64,000 nt of DNA from Flaviflagellibacter deserti (GCF_042652085.1 NZ_JBHSJF010000001.1:310001-374000); one strand, 5' to 3'; numbered from the stretch's first letter, positions 7,556 to 15,898 are shown. Numbers and translations: made by a program. Notes: generated from the letters alone by a model not told the origin.

Positions 7556-8266
7556 ATGCGTACATTCCGCGACGCCAAGATCATGGCCAAGGCGCTTCGG
7601 CAGGGTCTTGGCAAGAAGCGTATCGAACTGTCCCACAGCGAATGTCTCGAACTCGTCGCCCGGCAGTTCGACTGCGAAAACTGGCACGTCCTGTCCGCCC
7701 GTATCGAGACCGCGTCGGCAGCGAACACCAGCAGCCTGCGTCTTCCGGACGGCTGGATCGTGTCCGGTTCCCGGCCGGAGCTTTACGAGATGGGCGTCGA
7801 TCCGGACATGCCGGGATCTCCAGCGATCATCCGCTCGCTCTCCATGGAGGAGCCGGCGGGGAGGGGTGGATTCGGCACCCTGATGCAGAGCATCCAGGCT
7901 ACGGGCTTCCGGGGGATGAACCTGCGGCTGAGCGCCGAGCTGAAGACGGAGGATGTGCGCGGCTCGGGCACGTTGTGGATGCGGATCGACCGTGGACCGG
8001 GCAATACGCTGCGCTTCGACAACATGGAGGGGCCCCGCGCCGACGGTTCTCTCAAGGGCAGCCACGACTGGACACGCCGCGAGATCATTCTCGATGTTCC
8101 GGACGATGCCGAAAGCGTGCATTTCGGATTCTATCTGTACGGCACGGGCTGTGTCCTGGCGCGCAACGTCGAGCTCGTTGAGGCGGACGAGCAGGCGATG
8201 GCTGGCAGGCGCACCTATCCCGAACGTCCGACCAATCTCGGCTTTACCCAGGTCTCCGCAGGCTGA
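7556..8266 (+). CDS. glyoxalase-superfamily (Glyoxalase_8-type) N-terminal domain plus jelly-roll-like domain protein
   Basis: A 236-residue protein in two parts. Residues 1-50 (TFRDAKIMAKALR ... LSHSECLELVARQFDCENWHVL) match the small helical domain annotated as glyoxalase superfamily / Glyoxalase_8 in many alphaproteobacteria; it lacks the metal-binding betas of a real glyoxalase I. Residues 60-212 look like a beta-sandwich, carbohydrate-binding-like fold (GFGTLMQS, RFDNMEG, ILDVPDDAESVHFGF) that elsewhere follows DNA-binding domains. The role is unknown; it may be a ligand-sensing protein. The ATG at 7556 follows an AGAGAGGTTG ribosome site. Confidence 0.75.
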   Translation: MRTFRDAKIMAKALRQGLGKKRIELSHSECLELVARQFDCENWHVLSARIETASAANTSSLRLPDGWIVSGSRPELYEMGVDPDMPGSPAIIRSLSMEEPAGRGGFGTLMQSIQATGFRGMNLRLSAELKTEDVRGSGTLWMRIDRGPGNTLRFDNMEGPRADGSLKGSHDWTRREIILDVPDDAESVHFGFYLYGTGCVLARNVELVEADEQAMAGRRTYPERPTNLGFTQVSAG

Positions 8267-8287
8267 CGCACAGCGGGCGCGGGCGCT

Positions 8288-9133
8288 TCATGCGTTCGCG
8301 TCCAGCTCTGCCTTCAGCGATCTCAGGTCTCGCCAGGCAAGTTTCTTCTGTGACGGCGTGCGGAGAAGATAGGCGGGGTGGAGAGTCGCGAGCGCCCGAA
8401 TCGTTCTCGTCCCGGTCTCGTAATCCATCCAGCGGCCGCGCAGTCTTAGAATTCCATCCTTCGACCCGGTCAGAGCCGCCGCTGCGGAGCCGCCGAGCAG
8501 GACCAGGAAATCCGGATTCGCGAGTTCGATCTGCCTCTGGATGAACGGCAGGCAGAGCTGGGTTTCCTGCGGCGTCGGCGTTCGGTTGCCGGGCGGACGC
8601 CACGGAATGACGTTGGCGATATAGGCGGCCTTCCGGTCGAGGCCGATCGCATGCAGCATGCGGTCGAGCAATTGCCCCGCGCGACCGACGAAAGCGAGGC
8701 CTTCCCGGTCCTCGTCCTTGCCTGGCGCCTCACCTACGAACATCACCCGGGATTGGGGGTTTCCGTCGCTGAAGACGAGACGCGTCGCGGTCCGGCGCAG
8801 GCCCACGCCCTCATATGTCTCTAGGATGGCGCGCAATTCGTCGAGCGTCTTCGCGCTTCGCGCCGCCTCACGGGCGTCCTGAACCGCGGCGTCCTGCGAT
8901 TTCGTCAGCGCCGCCATGGATGGAGGCGACGCGGTCGGTCTCGTTTGCGCAGGCTTGTCGATCCCGGGCAGAGCCCGTTCGGAGGATGTGGTGCTTGCCG
9001 ATGTGGACTGCGGCGGTGCCTCGGCGAAACGGTCCTGCGGTTCGTCCGCGAGGGCGATGTCGACGCCCATTTCCGCGTACCAGGCGAGGAGCTCGGCCGC
9101 GTTGTCCCGAATGTCCGGTTCGCCGTTCAGCAT
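8288..9133 (-). CDS. uracil-DNA glycosylase, family-4-like
   Basis: A 281-residue UDG-superfamily enzyme. Motif A is GEAPGKDEDREG (about 134-145), followed by the GRAGQLLDRML helix, NVIPWRPPGNRTPTP, and motif B HPAYLLR near the C-terminus. It would remove uracil arising from cytosine deamination. The N-terminal 100 residues are variable and Ala/Ser/Thr-rich. The ATG at 9133 (MLNGEPDIRDNAAELLAWYAEMGVD) is chosen because related proteins open this way; a start at 9217 would add 28 residues including a CxxC. With the chosen start only one cysteine (C194) remains, so the [4Fe-4S] cluster of classic family-4 enzymes cannot form. It diverges from the TPR gene. Confidence 0.88.
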   Translation of the reverse strand: MLNGEPDIRDNAAELLAWYAEMGVDIALADEPQDRFAEAPPQSTSASTTSSERALPGIDKPAQTRPTASPPSMAALTKSQDAAVQDAREAARSAKTLDELRAILETYEGVGLRRTATRLVFSDGNPQSRVMFVGEAPGKDEDREGLAFVGRAGQLLDRMLHAIGLDRKAAYIANVIPWRPPGNRTPTPQETQLCLPFIQRQIELANPDFLVLLGGSAAAALTGSKDGILRLRGRWMDYETGTRTIRALATLHPAYLLRTPSQKKLAWRDLRSLKAELDANA

Positions 9134-9352
9134 GTCTTCTCTGTAGCGCGGATCGCCACAGGAATCACAGAGGTTCGGCACGGCCCCATTCCCGCCATGC
9201 CGATCTGTTGGACTCACAGTCTCGTGTAATCCGAAATATCCACTGCTTGGCGCTTGGAAGCACCGCCCTGCGGCGATAGAAGGCGATTTCGGACCAATAT
9301 TTGCCGCGACCTTCGGCGCAAACCGTGCTTGGTTTGCTTCCGGTCCCCTACG

Positions 9353-11179
9353 ATGAGGCGGTTCGTGAGACGCGATTTCCTGTTTGGACTTGTCTGTGCC
9401 GCGCTCGTGGCGAATAGCGCCTCTGCCGCTTTGGCGAACACCGATGCCACGGAGGCCACCAAACAGGCTTCCATGACGTCGCCTGTGGGCAATTACCTCG
9501 CCGGCCGAACCGCCGCCGATCTTCGCGATCTGACCTCCGCCTCAGTCTATCTTCGCGCGGCACTCCGCGCCGATCCGAAGGACCAGGAACTTCTCGACCG
9601 CACGTTCCGCACCGTTCTCGCGGCGGGCGATGTCGAGCAGGCGATGAGCCTCGCCGAACGTGTGGGTTCCACCGATCCGAACAACCGCCTGGCGCGCCTT
9701 GCGCTTGCGATCAAGGCGATCAAGGGCAAGCAGTTCGTGGCGGCCCGCACCCAGCTCGGTCAATCGCCGAAGGGGCCGATCCCGGATGTCGTGGCGACTC
9801 TCGTCTCGGCCTGGGCCTGGCAGGGCTCGGGCGATGTCAGCCGCGCGCTCAAAACCGCTGACACGCTGAGCGGCAATGAACTCGCCGAGATGTTCCGCGA
9901 TCTTCATGCCGGCCTCATCGCCGGCACCACGAACAACAAGGCGGAGGCCGAGCGCCGTCTTGCCTCGGCCTACAAGCTCAACGATTCGAGCTTCGTCGTC
10001 GTCGACGCCTATGCCCGCGCTCTGGCCAATGACGGGAAAACAAAGGAAGCGATCGAGGTCTACAAGACCCTCGCTCAGCGGATGACCCGCAACGAGCGCC
10101 TCGCCAACAGCATCGCCGCGCTCGAGAAGGGCGAGAAGCTGCCGCCGGCCGCGCAAAACGCGCGCGATGGCGTTACGGAAGCGCTGTTCGGCTTCGGTCA
10201 GCTCGCCAATCGCGGCGAATCGGCCGAGATCGGCCTCATCTACCTGAATCTCGCGCTCTACCTTGAGCCCGATCATGAATTCGCGCTGCTGACTCTCGCC
10301 GACCTTCTGGAGACGATCGGCCAGCACGATGAGGCCATAGCGGCCTATGAGCGCATTCCGCAGAACTCGGCCTTCAAGGACGATATAGGCATTCGTATCG
10401 CTGCCAATCTGGCGATGGCCGACCGCACGTCCGATGCCGAGGCAAAGCTTCGCGATATCGTCTCGAAGAATCCGAAGGACGTCGACGCGATCGTCGCTTT
10501 GGCGAACATTCTCCATCGCCAGAAGTCATATGTGGAAGCCGCCAAGATATTCACGCAGGCGATCGACGCTTCCGGCGAACCGAAGAAATCGGACTGGTCG
10601 CTCTATTTCGCCCGCGGCGTTGCCTATGACGCGGCGAAGGACTGGAAGAACGCCGAGCCGGATCTCATCCAGGCCGCCAAGCTCGATCCCGAACAGCCGG
10701 TCGTCCTCAACTATCTCGGCTATTCCTGGGTGGACCGCAGCGTCAGCCCCGAGAAGGGTCTCGATCTCATCCGCAAGGCGGTCGAGCTGCGCCCGAACGA
10801 CGGCGATATCGTCGATAGTCTGGGCTGGGCCTATTACAAGCTCGCCCGCTACGACGACGCGACGGAAGAGCTTGAGCGCGCCGTCGAGCTGAAGCCGCAG
10901 TCCTGGGAGATCAACGATCATCTGGGCGACGTCTACTGGAAGACGGACCGCAAACTCGAAGCCAAGTTCCAGTGGCTGCATGCCCTGACGCTCGAGATCG
11001 ACGACGACAAGCGCGGCCCGATCGAGCGCAAGATCACCGAAGGTCTCGAGCCGGTAGAGCGGGAGATGGAGGCCAGGAAGGCCGCCGAGCGAGCCCAGCC
11101 TTCACAGCAGGACGCTCCGCGCCCTAAGACCGACGATCGTGCGGAAGCCACGCCCGGCAAGCCGGCCGAGGCGAACTGA
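9353..11179 (+). CDS. secreted or periplasmic tetratricopeptide-repeat protein
   Basis: A 608-residue protein beginning with an arginine-rich signal peptide (MRRFVRRDFLFGLVCAALVANSASAALA); the ATG at 9353 places this exactly at the N-terminus, whereas an upstream start would bury it. At least eight TPR-like helix pairs follow, for example EPDHEFALLTLADLLETIGQ, DVDAIVALANILHRQKSY, QPVVLNYLGYSWVDRS and DGDIVDSLGWAYYKLARYDDA. The C-terminus is charged and Pro/Glu-rich. In Hyphomicrobiales such TPR proteins are commonly found just before ispE, which begins 24 bp later here. It is probably a scaffold in the cell envelope; partners are unknown. Confidence 0.85.
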   Translation: MRRFVRRDFLFGLVCAALVANSASAALANTDATEATKQASMTSPVGNYLAGRTAADLRDLTSASVYLRAALRADPKDQELLDRTFRTVLAAGDVEQAMSLAERVGSTDPNNRLARLALAIKAIKGKQFVAARTQLGQSPKGPIPDVVATLVSAWAWQGSGDVSRALKTADTLSGNELAEMFRDLHAGLIAGTTNNKAEAERRLASAYKLNDSSFVVVDAYARALANDGKTKEAIEVYKTLAQRMTRNERLANSIAALEKGEKLPPAAQNARDGVTEALFGFGQLANRGESAEIGLIYLNLALYLEPDHEFALLTLADLLETIGQHDEAIAAYERIPQNSAFKDDIGIRIAANLAMADRTSDAEAKLRDIVSKNPKDVDAIVALANILHRQKSYVEAAKIFTQAIDASGEPKKSDWSLYFARGVAYDAAKDWKNAEPDLIQAAKLDPEQPVVLNYLGYSWVDRSVSPEKGLDLIRKAVELRPNDGDIVDSLGWAYYKLARYDDATEELERAVELKPQSWEINDHLGDVYWKTDRKLEAKFQWLHALTLEIDDDKRGPIERKITEGLEPVEREMEARKAAERAQPSQQDAPRPKTDDRAEATPGKPAEAN

Positions 11180-11203
11180 ACGCACGATCGACTGGGGGCT
11201 GGC

Positions 11204-12076
11204 GTGATCCGGACATCGCGGGCGCCCGCGAAGATCAATCTGACCTTGCGCGTTCTTGGTCGCAGGGCTGACGGCTTTCACGAACTCGAAAGCCTGTGCG
11301 CCTTCGCGGGCGTGCATGACCTCGTTTCGCTCGATCCGTCGGGACCGCTTGGACTGACGGTCGACGGTCCGACGGCCGAAGCCGCTGGGCCCGATAGCGA
11401 CAATCTGATCATCCGCGCCGCGAGGGCGCTGGCCGAACGCGTTCCGGGCCTGAAGCTCGGCGCCTTCACGCTGAAGAAGCGATTGCCCGTTGGCGCGGGT
11501 GTCGGCGGCGGATCATCCGACGCCGCAACCGCACTACGCCTGCTCACCGAGTTGAACGAAATCGCGGTGTCCGATCCGCGCGTTCTGGAAGCGGCCGCTG
11601 CGACCGGCTCGGACATTCCCGTGTGCCTGACGCCGACCGCCCGCATCTTCCGAGGTCGGGGCGACGAAGTCGGCCCGCCGGTGCCGCTGCCGCCATTGAT
11701 GTCGGTGCTCGTCAACCCTGGTATCCACGTCGCGACGCCTGCCGTATTCGGCGCGCTGGGTCTGGAGCGCGGTGCGTCCGGGCCATCCAAGGGGGCAGCC
11801 ACGGCACTTCCGGAGGGAACCGATCTTGCCGGCCTCATCCGCTATTTCGATAGCGATGTGAATGACCTGGAGCCGCCGGCGCAGAAAGTTGCTCCGGAAA
11901 TTGCCACGGTCATTTCGGCGGTGCGCAATGCGCCAGCCTGCCGTTTTGCGCGAATGTCGGGATCGGGATCGACGGTGTTCGGTCTGTTCGAGAATTGCCG
12001 CGATGCGAGCGCGGCGGCAAAGGCGATCAGCGCCGCCCATCCAGACTGGTGGGTGAAGCCGACCGTGCTGCGATAG
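11204..12076 (+). CDS. ispE: 4-(cytidine 5'-diphospho)-2-C-methyl-D-erythritol kinase
   Basis: A 290-residue GHMP kinase with the N-terminal substrate motif APAKINLTLRVLGRRADGFHEL, the phosphate-binding loop PVGAGVGGGSSDAATAL and the C-terminal MSGSGSTVFGLF motif. IspE phosphorylates CDP-ME in the MEP isoprenoid pathway, upstream of the polyprenyl chain made by the synthase encoded at 12567-13580. Translation starts at GTG 11204 behind a G-rich ribosome site. Downstream the GNAT gene follows after 9 nt, suggesting cotranscription. Confidence 0.96.
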   Translation: MIRTSRAPAKINLTLRVLGRRADGFHELESLCAFAGVHDLVSLDPSGPLGLTVDGPTAEAAGPDSDNLIIRAARALAERVPGLKLGAFTLKKRLPVGAGVGGGSSDAATALRLLTELNEIAVSDPRVLEAAAATGSDIPVCLTPTARIFRGRGDEVGPPVPLPPLMSVLVNPGIHVATPAVFGALGLERGASGPSKGAATALPEGTDLAGLIRYFDSDVNDLEPPAQKVAPEIATVISAVRNAPACRFARMSGSGSTVFGLFENCRDASAAAKAISAAHPDWWVKPTVLR

Positions 12077-12085
12077 GATCGCCGC

Positions 12086-12586
12086 ATGCACCTCCGCCTC
12101 GTCACGATCGCGGATCTGCCGGTGCTGCGCCATTGGCACAGCCAGCCCCACGTCATCGCGGCGAGGGGCGACGACGCGCCGATCGACTGGGACGAGGAAC
12201 TGCGTCGTCAGGGACAGGGCTGCGAACTACTGATTGCCGAGCTCGACGGACGTCCGATCGGTTTCATGGAAATTCTGGACCCCACCCGGGACGACGATCG
12301 CTATTGGGGCGCCATAGAGGACGGCTTTCGCTGCATCGATATCTGGATCGGCGAAGAGGCCGATCTCAGCAAGGGCTTCGGCACCCGGATGATGCGGCTT
12401 GCCACCGAGCATTGTTTCGCCGATCCAGCGGTCGACGCGATCCTGATCGATCCTCTCGTCTCGAACGAGCGGGCACACCGCTTCTACGAGCGGCTTGGCT
12501 TCGTCCGCGTGGATCGCCGCACGTTCGGCGACGACGATTGCTATGTGTATCGCCTGGACCGTCCGTTCAGTGGGCGCGGCTCGTGA
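12086..12586 (+). CDS. GNAT-family N-acetyltransferase (AAC(6')/RimJ-like)
   Basis: A 166-residue acetyltransferase. Typical features are the N-terminal LRLVTIADLPVLRHWHSQPHV, the strand LIAELDGRPIGFMEI, the acetyl-CoA loop LSKGFGTRMMRLA and the late NERAHRFYERLGFVRV. The pattern with IDIWIGE...GFGT resembles aminoglycoside 6'-N-acetyltransferases and their chromosomal relatives, but a resistance role cannot be concluded; the substrate may be a protein N-terminus or small amine. Its 3' end overlaps the convergent polyprenyl synthase gene by 20 nt. Confidence 0.85.
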   Translation: MHLRLVTIADLPVLRHWHSQPHVIAARGDDAPIDWDEELRRQGQGCELLIAELDGRPIGFMEILDPTRDDDRYWGAIEDGFRCIDIWIGEEADLSKGFGTRMMRLATEHCFADPAVDAILIDPLVSNERAHRFYERLGFVRVDRRTFGDDDCYVYRLDRPFSGRGS

Positions 12587-13580
12587 CGAAGCTCACCGCG
12601 TCCAGCATGGCCGACTTCGCCTGACCGTCCGGGAACAAAGCGAGGGCGTCACGGGCGATCGCGCCGTAATGGCGGGCGCGGGCGAAGGTCTCGTCGATCG
12701 CGCCGTGCCGCTGCAACAGGTCGATCGCGGTTTCCAGCGAGTCGTCGTCGATCTCACCGGCCTCCAGCGTGCGCTTCCAGAATTCGCGCTCGCCATTCGT
12801 CCCGCGCCGCACCGCGAAGATGACGGGAAGGGTGATCTTGCCTTCGCGGAGGTCATCGCCGACCTTCTTGCCGAGCTTGGCTTCGCGACCGCCATAGTCC
12901 AGCGCGTCGTCGACGAGCTGGAAGGCTATGCCGAGATTGGCGCCGTAGGATCGGCACGCCGCCTGCTCCGCCTTGGAGCTGCCGACCAGGGCCGGCCCGA
13001 CCTCGCAGGCGGCGGCGAACAGCGCAGCCGTCTTGCCGCGAATGACGGCGAGATATTCATCCTCGGTCGTCGCGATGTTCTTCGCCGCGACGAGCTGCAT
13101 GACCTCGCCTTCGGCGATGACCGTGGCCGCCGTCGAGAGAATGTCGAGGCAGGACAGCGAGCCGACCTCGACCATCATCTTGAAGGCTTGGCCGAGCAGG
13201 AAGTCGCCGACGAGAACGCTCGCTTCATTGCCCCAGAGCATTCGGGCCGCGAGCTTGCCGCGCCGCATTTCGCTGGCATCGACGACGTCGTCATGGAGCA
13301 GGGTCGCCGTATGCATGAATTCGACGGCGGCGGCGAGGCGGATATGGCCTTCACCGGAATAGCCCACGAGTTTCGCTGAGGCCAAGGTCAACAGCGGCCG
13401 CAGGCGCTTGCCGCCGGAGGAGATCAGATGGTTCGCGACTTCCGGGATCATCTGGACGTCGGAGCCTGTCCGGGACAGGATCAACTGATTGACCCGTTCG
13501 AGATCCGATTGGACGAGAGCCGAGAGGGCGTCAATGCCGTCGTCGCGACCGCGCTCGTCGAGCGGTATGACCAATCCCAC
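12567..13580 (-). CDS. trans-polyprenyl diphosphate synthase (octaprenyl/decaprenyl type)
   Basis: A 337-residue all-helical prenyltransferase with the first aspartate-rich motif LLHDDVVDASEMRRG, the preceding GGKRLRP substrate motif, and the second motif LVDDALDYGG. It makes the long isoprenoid tail of ubiquinone from IPP, fitting with ispE nearby and ubiK at 52.9 kb; chain length cannot be judged here. The N-terminus MGLVIPLDERGRDDGIDALSALVQSDLERVNQLI is typical of alphaproteobacterial homologues. It is divergent from the DUF2007 gene and overlaps the GNAT gene tail-to-tail by 20 nt. Confidence 0.93.
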   Translation of the reverse strand: MGLVIPLDERGRDDGIDALSALVQSDLERVNQLILSRTGSDVQMIPEVANHLISSGGKRLRPLLTLASAKLVGYSGEGHIRLAAAVEFMHTATLLHDDVVDASEMRRGKLAARMLWGNEASVLVGDFLLGQAFKMMVEVGSLSCLDILSTAATVIAEGEVMQLVAAKNIATTEDEYLAVIRGKTAALFAAACEVGPALVGSSKAEQAACRSYGANLGIAFQLVDDALDYGGREAKLGKKVGDDLREGKITLPVIFAVRRGTNGEREFWKRTLEAGEIDDDSLETAIDLLQRHGAIDETFARARHYGAIARDALALFPDGQAKSAMLDAVSFVTSRAH

Positions 13581-13691
13581 CAGATGCCCTTCCTACGAAT
13601 TCTTGGCCCGGACCATATGCAGCACCAGAGCAAGTCGGCAAGGGCAGAATGGTCATGAAGACTTACGTATAGCGGGAGAGGAGCGCGTTTG

Positions 13692-13922
13692 ATGGATGAA
13701 GTGTTGCGCACCAATGACGCAGTTCTGCTGTCGTTCGTCCAGTCATTGCTGAATGGCGAGGGGATCGCGCACATGGTGCTGGACGGCAATATGAGCGTGC
13801 TGGAGGGCTCGCTCGGCGTCATCCCCCGCCGCGTTCTCGTCGCCGACGACAAGGCCGCCTGGGCGCGGGTTATCTTGACCCGCAATGGCCTTGGCGACGA
13901 ACTCAGGCCATCCCGTGTCTGA
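13692..13922 (+). CDS. DUF2007-domain protein (putative signal-transducing protein)
   Basis: A 76-residue protein fully covered by a DUF2007-like domain: MDEVLRTNDAVLLSFVQSLLNGEGIAHMVLDGNMSV followed by PRRVLVADDKAAWARVIL. The fold is a small ferredoxin-like one; function is unknown. The ATG at 13692 is preceded by GAGAGGAG; a TTG one codon upstream is possible. It runs directly into the TrmN6-like methyltransferase gene, with which it overlaps by 8 nt if the GTG at 13915 is used, so the pair is almost certainly translated together. Confidence 0.85.
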   Translation: MDEVLRTNDAVLLSFVQSLLNGEGIAHMVLDGNMSVLEGSLGVIPRRVLVADDKAAWARVILTRNGLGDELRPSRV

Positions 13923-14634
13923 TCACACCGACGATGCGATACTCGGAGGACGCCTTCGTCTGTTGCAGCCGGCGCGAGGCCATCGTGCCGGAACCGATGC
14001 CATTCTTCTGGCGGCCGCCGTCCCCGCTCATGCGGGCGACCATGTCCTTGATCTCGGCGCCGGTGTCGGTACGGCGGGATTGGCGCTGGTTTCCCGCATA
14101 CGCGACTGCCGTCTGACCTTGGTCGAAATCGAGCAGAATCTTGCCGAACTCGCGCGCTCGAACGCCGAGCGAAACGGGATTGTCGCGGATGTCAGGCTTC
14201 TCGACGCGATCGATCTCGGAAAGTCCGACTCCTCTGATCTCGCGAACGCCGTCGACCATGTCCTGTCCAATCCGCCGTTCCATCCGTCGTCGGGCCGCGC
14301 GTCTCCGGATCCCACGACCGCGCGCGCACGGACAGCTTCGCCGGACCTGCTTGAAACCTGGAGCCGGGCGGCCGCTCGCATCCTGAAACCGGGAGGGACA
14401 TTCACGCTCATCCACCGTCCGGACGCCATTCAGGACATTCTCGCGGCGCTGGTCGGACGGTTCGGCGATCTGAAACTGAGATTCGTGCACGCCGACGAGA
14501 TGGCGGACGCGGTGCGGCTGCTCGTTCGGGGGATCAAGGGTAGCCGTGCCCCGCTGACAGTCGCGCCGCCGCTCATCTTGACGGGCGAGGAGGGTCTCGC
14601 CGCTCATCGCGAGGCGGCGCCGATCGAGCTCTAA
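13915..14634 (+). CDS. tRNA1(Val) adenine-N6-methyltransferase-like (TrmN6/YfiC) methyltransferase
   Basis: A 239-residue class I methyltransferase: the opening DDAILGGRLRLLQPARGHRAGTDAILLAAAVPA is characteristic of alphaproteobacterial TrmN6-like proteins, followed by the SAM loop LDLGAGVGTAGLAL, an acidic strand end LVEIEQN, and the catalytic NPPF motif of N6-adenine methyltransferases (SNPPFHPSSGR). The likely substrate is A37 of a tRNA, by family analogy. GTG at 13915 is preferred over GTG/ATG codons further upstream because it gives the usual N-terminus and a short overlap with the DUF2007 gene. A bidirectional terminator follows. Confidence 0.85.
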   Translation: MSDHTDDAILGGRLRLLQPARGHRAGTDAILLAAAVPAHAGDHVLDLGAGVGTAGLALVSRIRDCRLTLVEIEQNLAELARSNAERNGIVADVRLLDAIDLGKSDSSDLANAVDHVLSNPPFHPSSGRASPDPTTARARTASPDLLETWSRAAARILKPGGTFTLIHRPDAIQDILAALVGRFGDLKLRFVHADEMADAVRLLVRGIKGSRAPLTVAPPLILTGEEGLAAHREAAPIEL

Positions 14635-14643
14635 CTCCAAAAA

Positions 14644-14670
14644 GAAAGAGCGCCGCGAGGGCGCCCTTTC
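14644..14670. terminator. bidirectional rho-independent terminator
   Basis: An 11-bp stem (14644-14654 with 14660-14670, one mismatch; arm GAAAGAGCGCC) with a 5-nt loop lies between the convergent methyltransferase and Gly/Tyr-rich genes. On the minus strand the stem is followed by a T-rich tract (TTTTTGG with stem Ts), on the plus strand by a weaker TTTCTC. Confidence 0.75.
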
Positions 14671-14687
14671 TCATTGCCGAGGTCGAT

Positions 14688-15005
14688 TTACCAGCCGCGA
14701 TAGCAGCGGCGTTCCACGACCCGGCGCCACTCGCCGCGGATCTTCTTGCGGACCACCACGCGTTCGCAGTCGCGGCCGCGCGAGTAGTACTGCGGGTAGT
14801 GGCGATACCGCGGTGCGTAGTAGCGCCGGTGCGGATAATAGCCGTGGCCATAGCCGTAACCGCGACCATAGCCGCGGCCGTAGCCGTAATCAGGGCCGAC
14901 GTGGATGCCAAACCCGACCTGGGCTGCGGCAGGTGCCGGGGCTGACGCGATGCCGGCGCCGAGTGCGACCACGGCTGCGGCGGCAAGTACAAGCTTCCGA
15001 AACAT
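14688..15005 (-). CDS. small secreted Gly/Tyr/Arg-rich protein
   Basis: An unrecognised 105-residue protein. Residues 1-28 form a signal peptide (MFRKLVLAAAAVVALGAGIASAPAPAAA). The mature part has short repeats of YGRGYG / YGYGHGYY, then a Tyr/His/Arg-rich stretch, and ends in a conserved-looking basic segment with two cysteines (CERVVVRKKIRGEWRRVVERRCYRGW) that could form a disulphide. Similar small exported proteins with Gly-Tyr repeats are widespread in Hyphomicrobiales without known function. It has its own bidirectional terminator and no operon partner. Confidence 0.75.
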   Translation of the reverse strand: MFRKLVLAAAAVVALGAGIASAPAPAAAQVGFGIHVGPDYGYGRGYGRGYGYGHGYYPHRRYYAPRYRHYPQYYSRGRDCERVVVRKKIRGEWRRVVERRCYRGW

Positions 15006-15160
15006 GCGATCTCTCCCTTTTCGCGAGCCGCAATGTGCTCGCTGATGATGGGAGGTTAGATCGCTGGGCCTGAACGCGTTCTGAGATCGCCATTCATCTG
15101 CCGTTCATCGCGGGGTTGCCGCCAATCCCGTGGTGAACGATATCCTCCGTGGAGGTCCCG

Positions 15161-15337
15161 ATGCGGATTATTCAGATAGCAACGGCGGCACTTGCCGCAA
15201 CGATCGGAGGCGCGCTCATCCGGCGCGAATGGAGACGAGTGAATCGCGAACTGGAGATGGTTCGCTCCCGCGAAGGCAAAGGCGCCCCGGTTCTGCGCCG
15301 GGATCGCCAAAGCGGTGAATGGCGACCGTCTCGATGA
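15161..15337 (+). CDS. 58-residue hypothetical protein with N-terminal hydrophobic segment
   Basis: A short open frame starting at ATG 15161, with GGAGG five nt upstream. The product has a membrane-compatible segment (IIQIATAALAATIGGALI) followed by a strongly basic and charged tail (RREWRRVNRELEMVRSREGKG). It could be a small membrane-anchored protein. The evidence for coding is the good ribosome site and the orderly hydrophobic/charged arrangement; no family is recognised. Confidence 0.55.
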   Translation: MRIIQIATAALAATIGGALIRREWRRVNRELEMVRSREGKGAPVLRRDRQSGEWRPSR

Positions 15338-15353
15338 TGGTCGCCATGCGATG

Positions 15354-15731
15354 TCAGAAGCGGGTGTCGTCCTTGCAGACCGGACGGCCGTATTCGACCC
15401 GGTAGGTGCTGCAATTGCGCTCGATCTTGACCGGCTTCAGCCGCGGCTTCGGGTTCGGATAGGTCGGCAGGTTGATCTCCGTGATCGCGCAATTGGTGAG
15501 GCAAATCTTCGGACCATCGCTGCCGTCGCCGCCGCCACCCTTGCCTCCGCCACCGGCCGAGCCGCCACCACCACCGCCACCGCCGCCTCGGCCACCGCCG
15601 GCCGCTGCCGCCTGGGCCTGGTCACCGGACATGGCGCTGATTGTCGCCGACATGCCGGTCACGAGAACGGCCGCCACGGCGAAAGCCTGGATGCTCCGGG
15701 AAAGATTGGAACGCGTCACGAACTTCGACAT
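15354..15731 (-). CDS. small secreted polyglycine protein with Cys-containing C-terminus
   Basis: An unrecognised 125-residue protein. The ATG at 15731 has GGAGAG upstream and opens a signal-like N-terminus (MSKFVTRSNLSRSIQAFAVAAVLVTGMSATISAMSG). A low-complexity Gly tract (about residues 46-73, nearly all G with S, K, R and D) links to a compact C-terminal part with four cysteines (ICLTNCAI ... NCSTYRVEYGRPVC), suggesting two disulphides in the periplasm. It converges with the 58-residue gene. Function unknown. Confidence 0.7.
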   Translation of the reverse strand: MSKFVTRSNLSRSIQAFAVAAVLVTGMSATISAMSGDQAQAAAAGGGRGGGGGGGGGSAGGGGKGGGGDGSDGPKICLTNCAITEINLPTYPNPKPRLKPVKIERNCSTYRVEYGRPVCKDDTRF

Positions 15732-15898
15732 TGTCACTCTCCTTGGATTTCGGTCCGCCATCCCGGCGGCTTGTCCATGGGTCGCGACCGCATCCGATCC
15801 GGTTCGATATGGTTTAAAAATTATTACCAGGGTGACACTGCTTGCCGATGCCGGGGACGATGGCTAGGTTGCCCGCCTCCTCATTCGAACAGTCAGAA

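Noticed and set aside
12086..12586. Antibiotic-resistance aminoglycoside acetyltransferase
   Set aside because: The GNAT pattern is similar to AAC(6') proteins, but it lies in a housekeeping context, and substrate specificity cannot be read from these motifs.
15530..15605. GCC/CCA-rich triplet repeats resembling a microsatellite or repeat array
   Set aside because: They are the codons of the polyglycine tract of the gene at 15354-15731 on the other strand.
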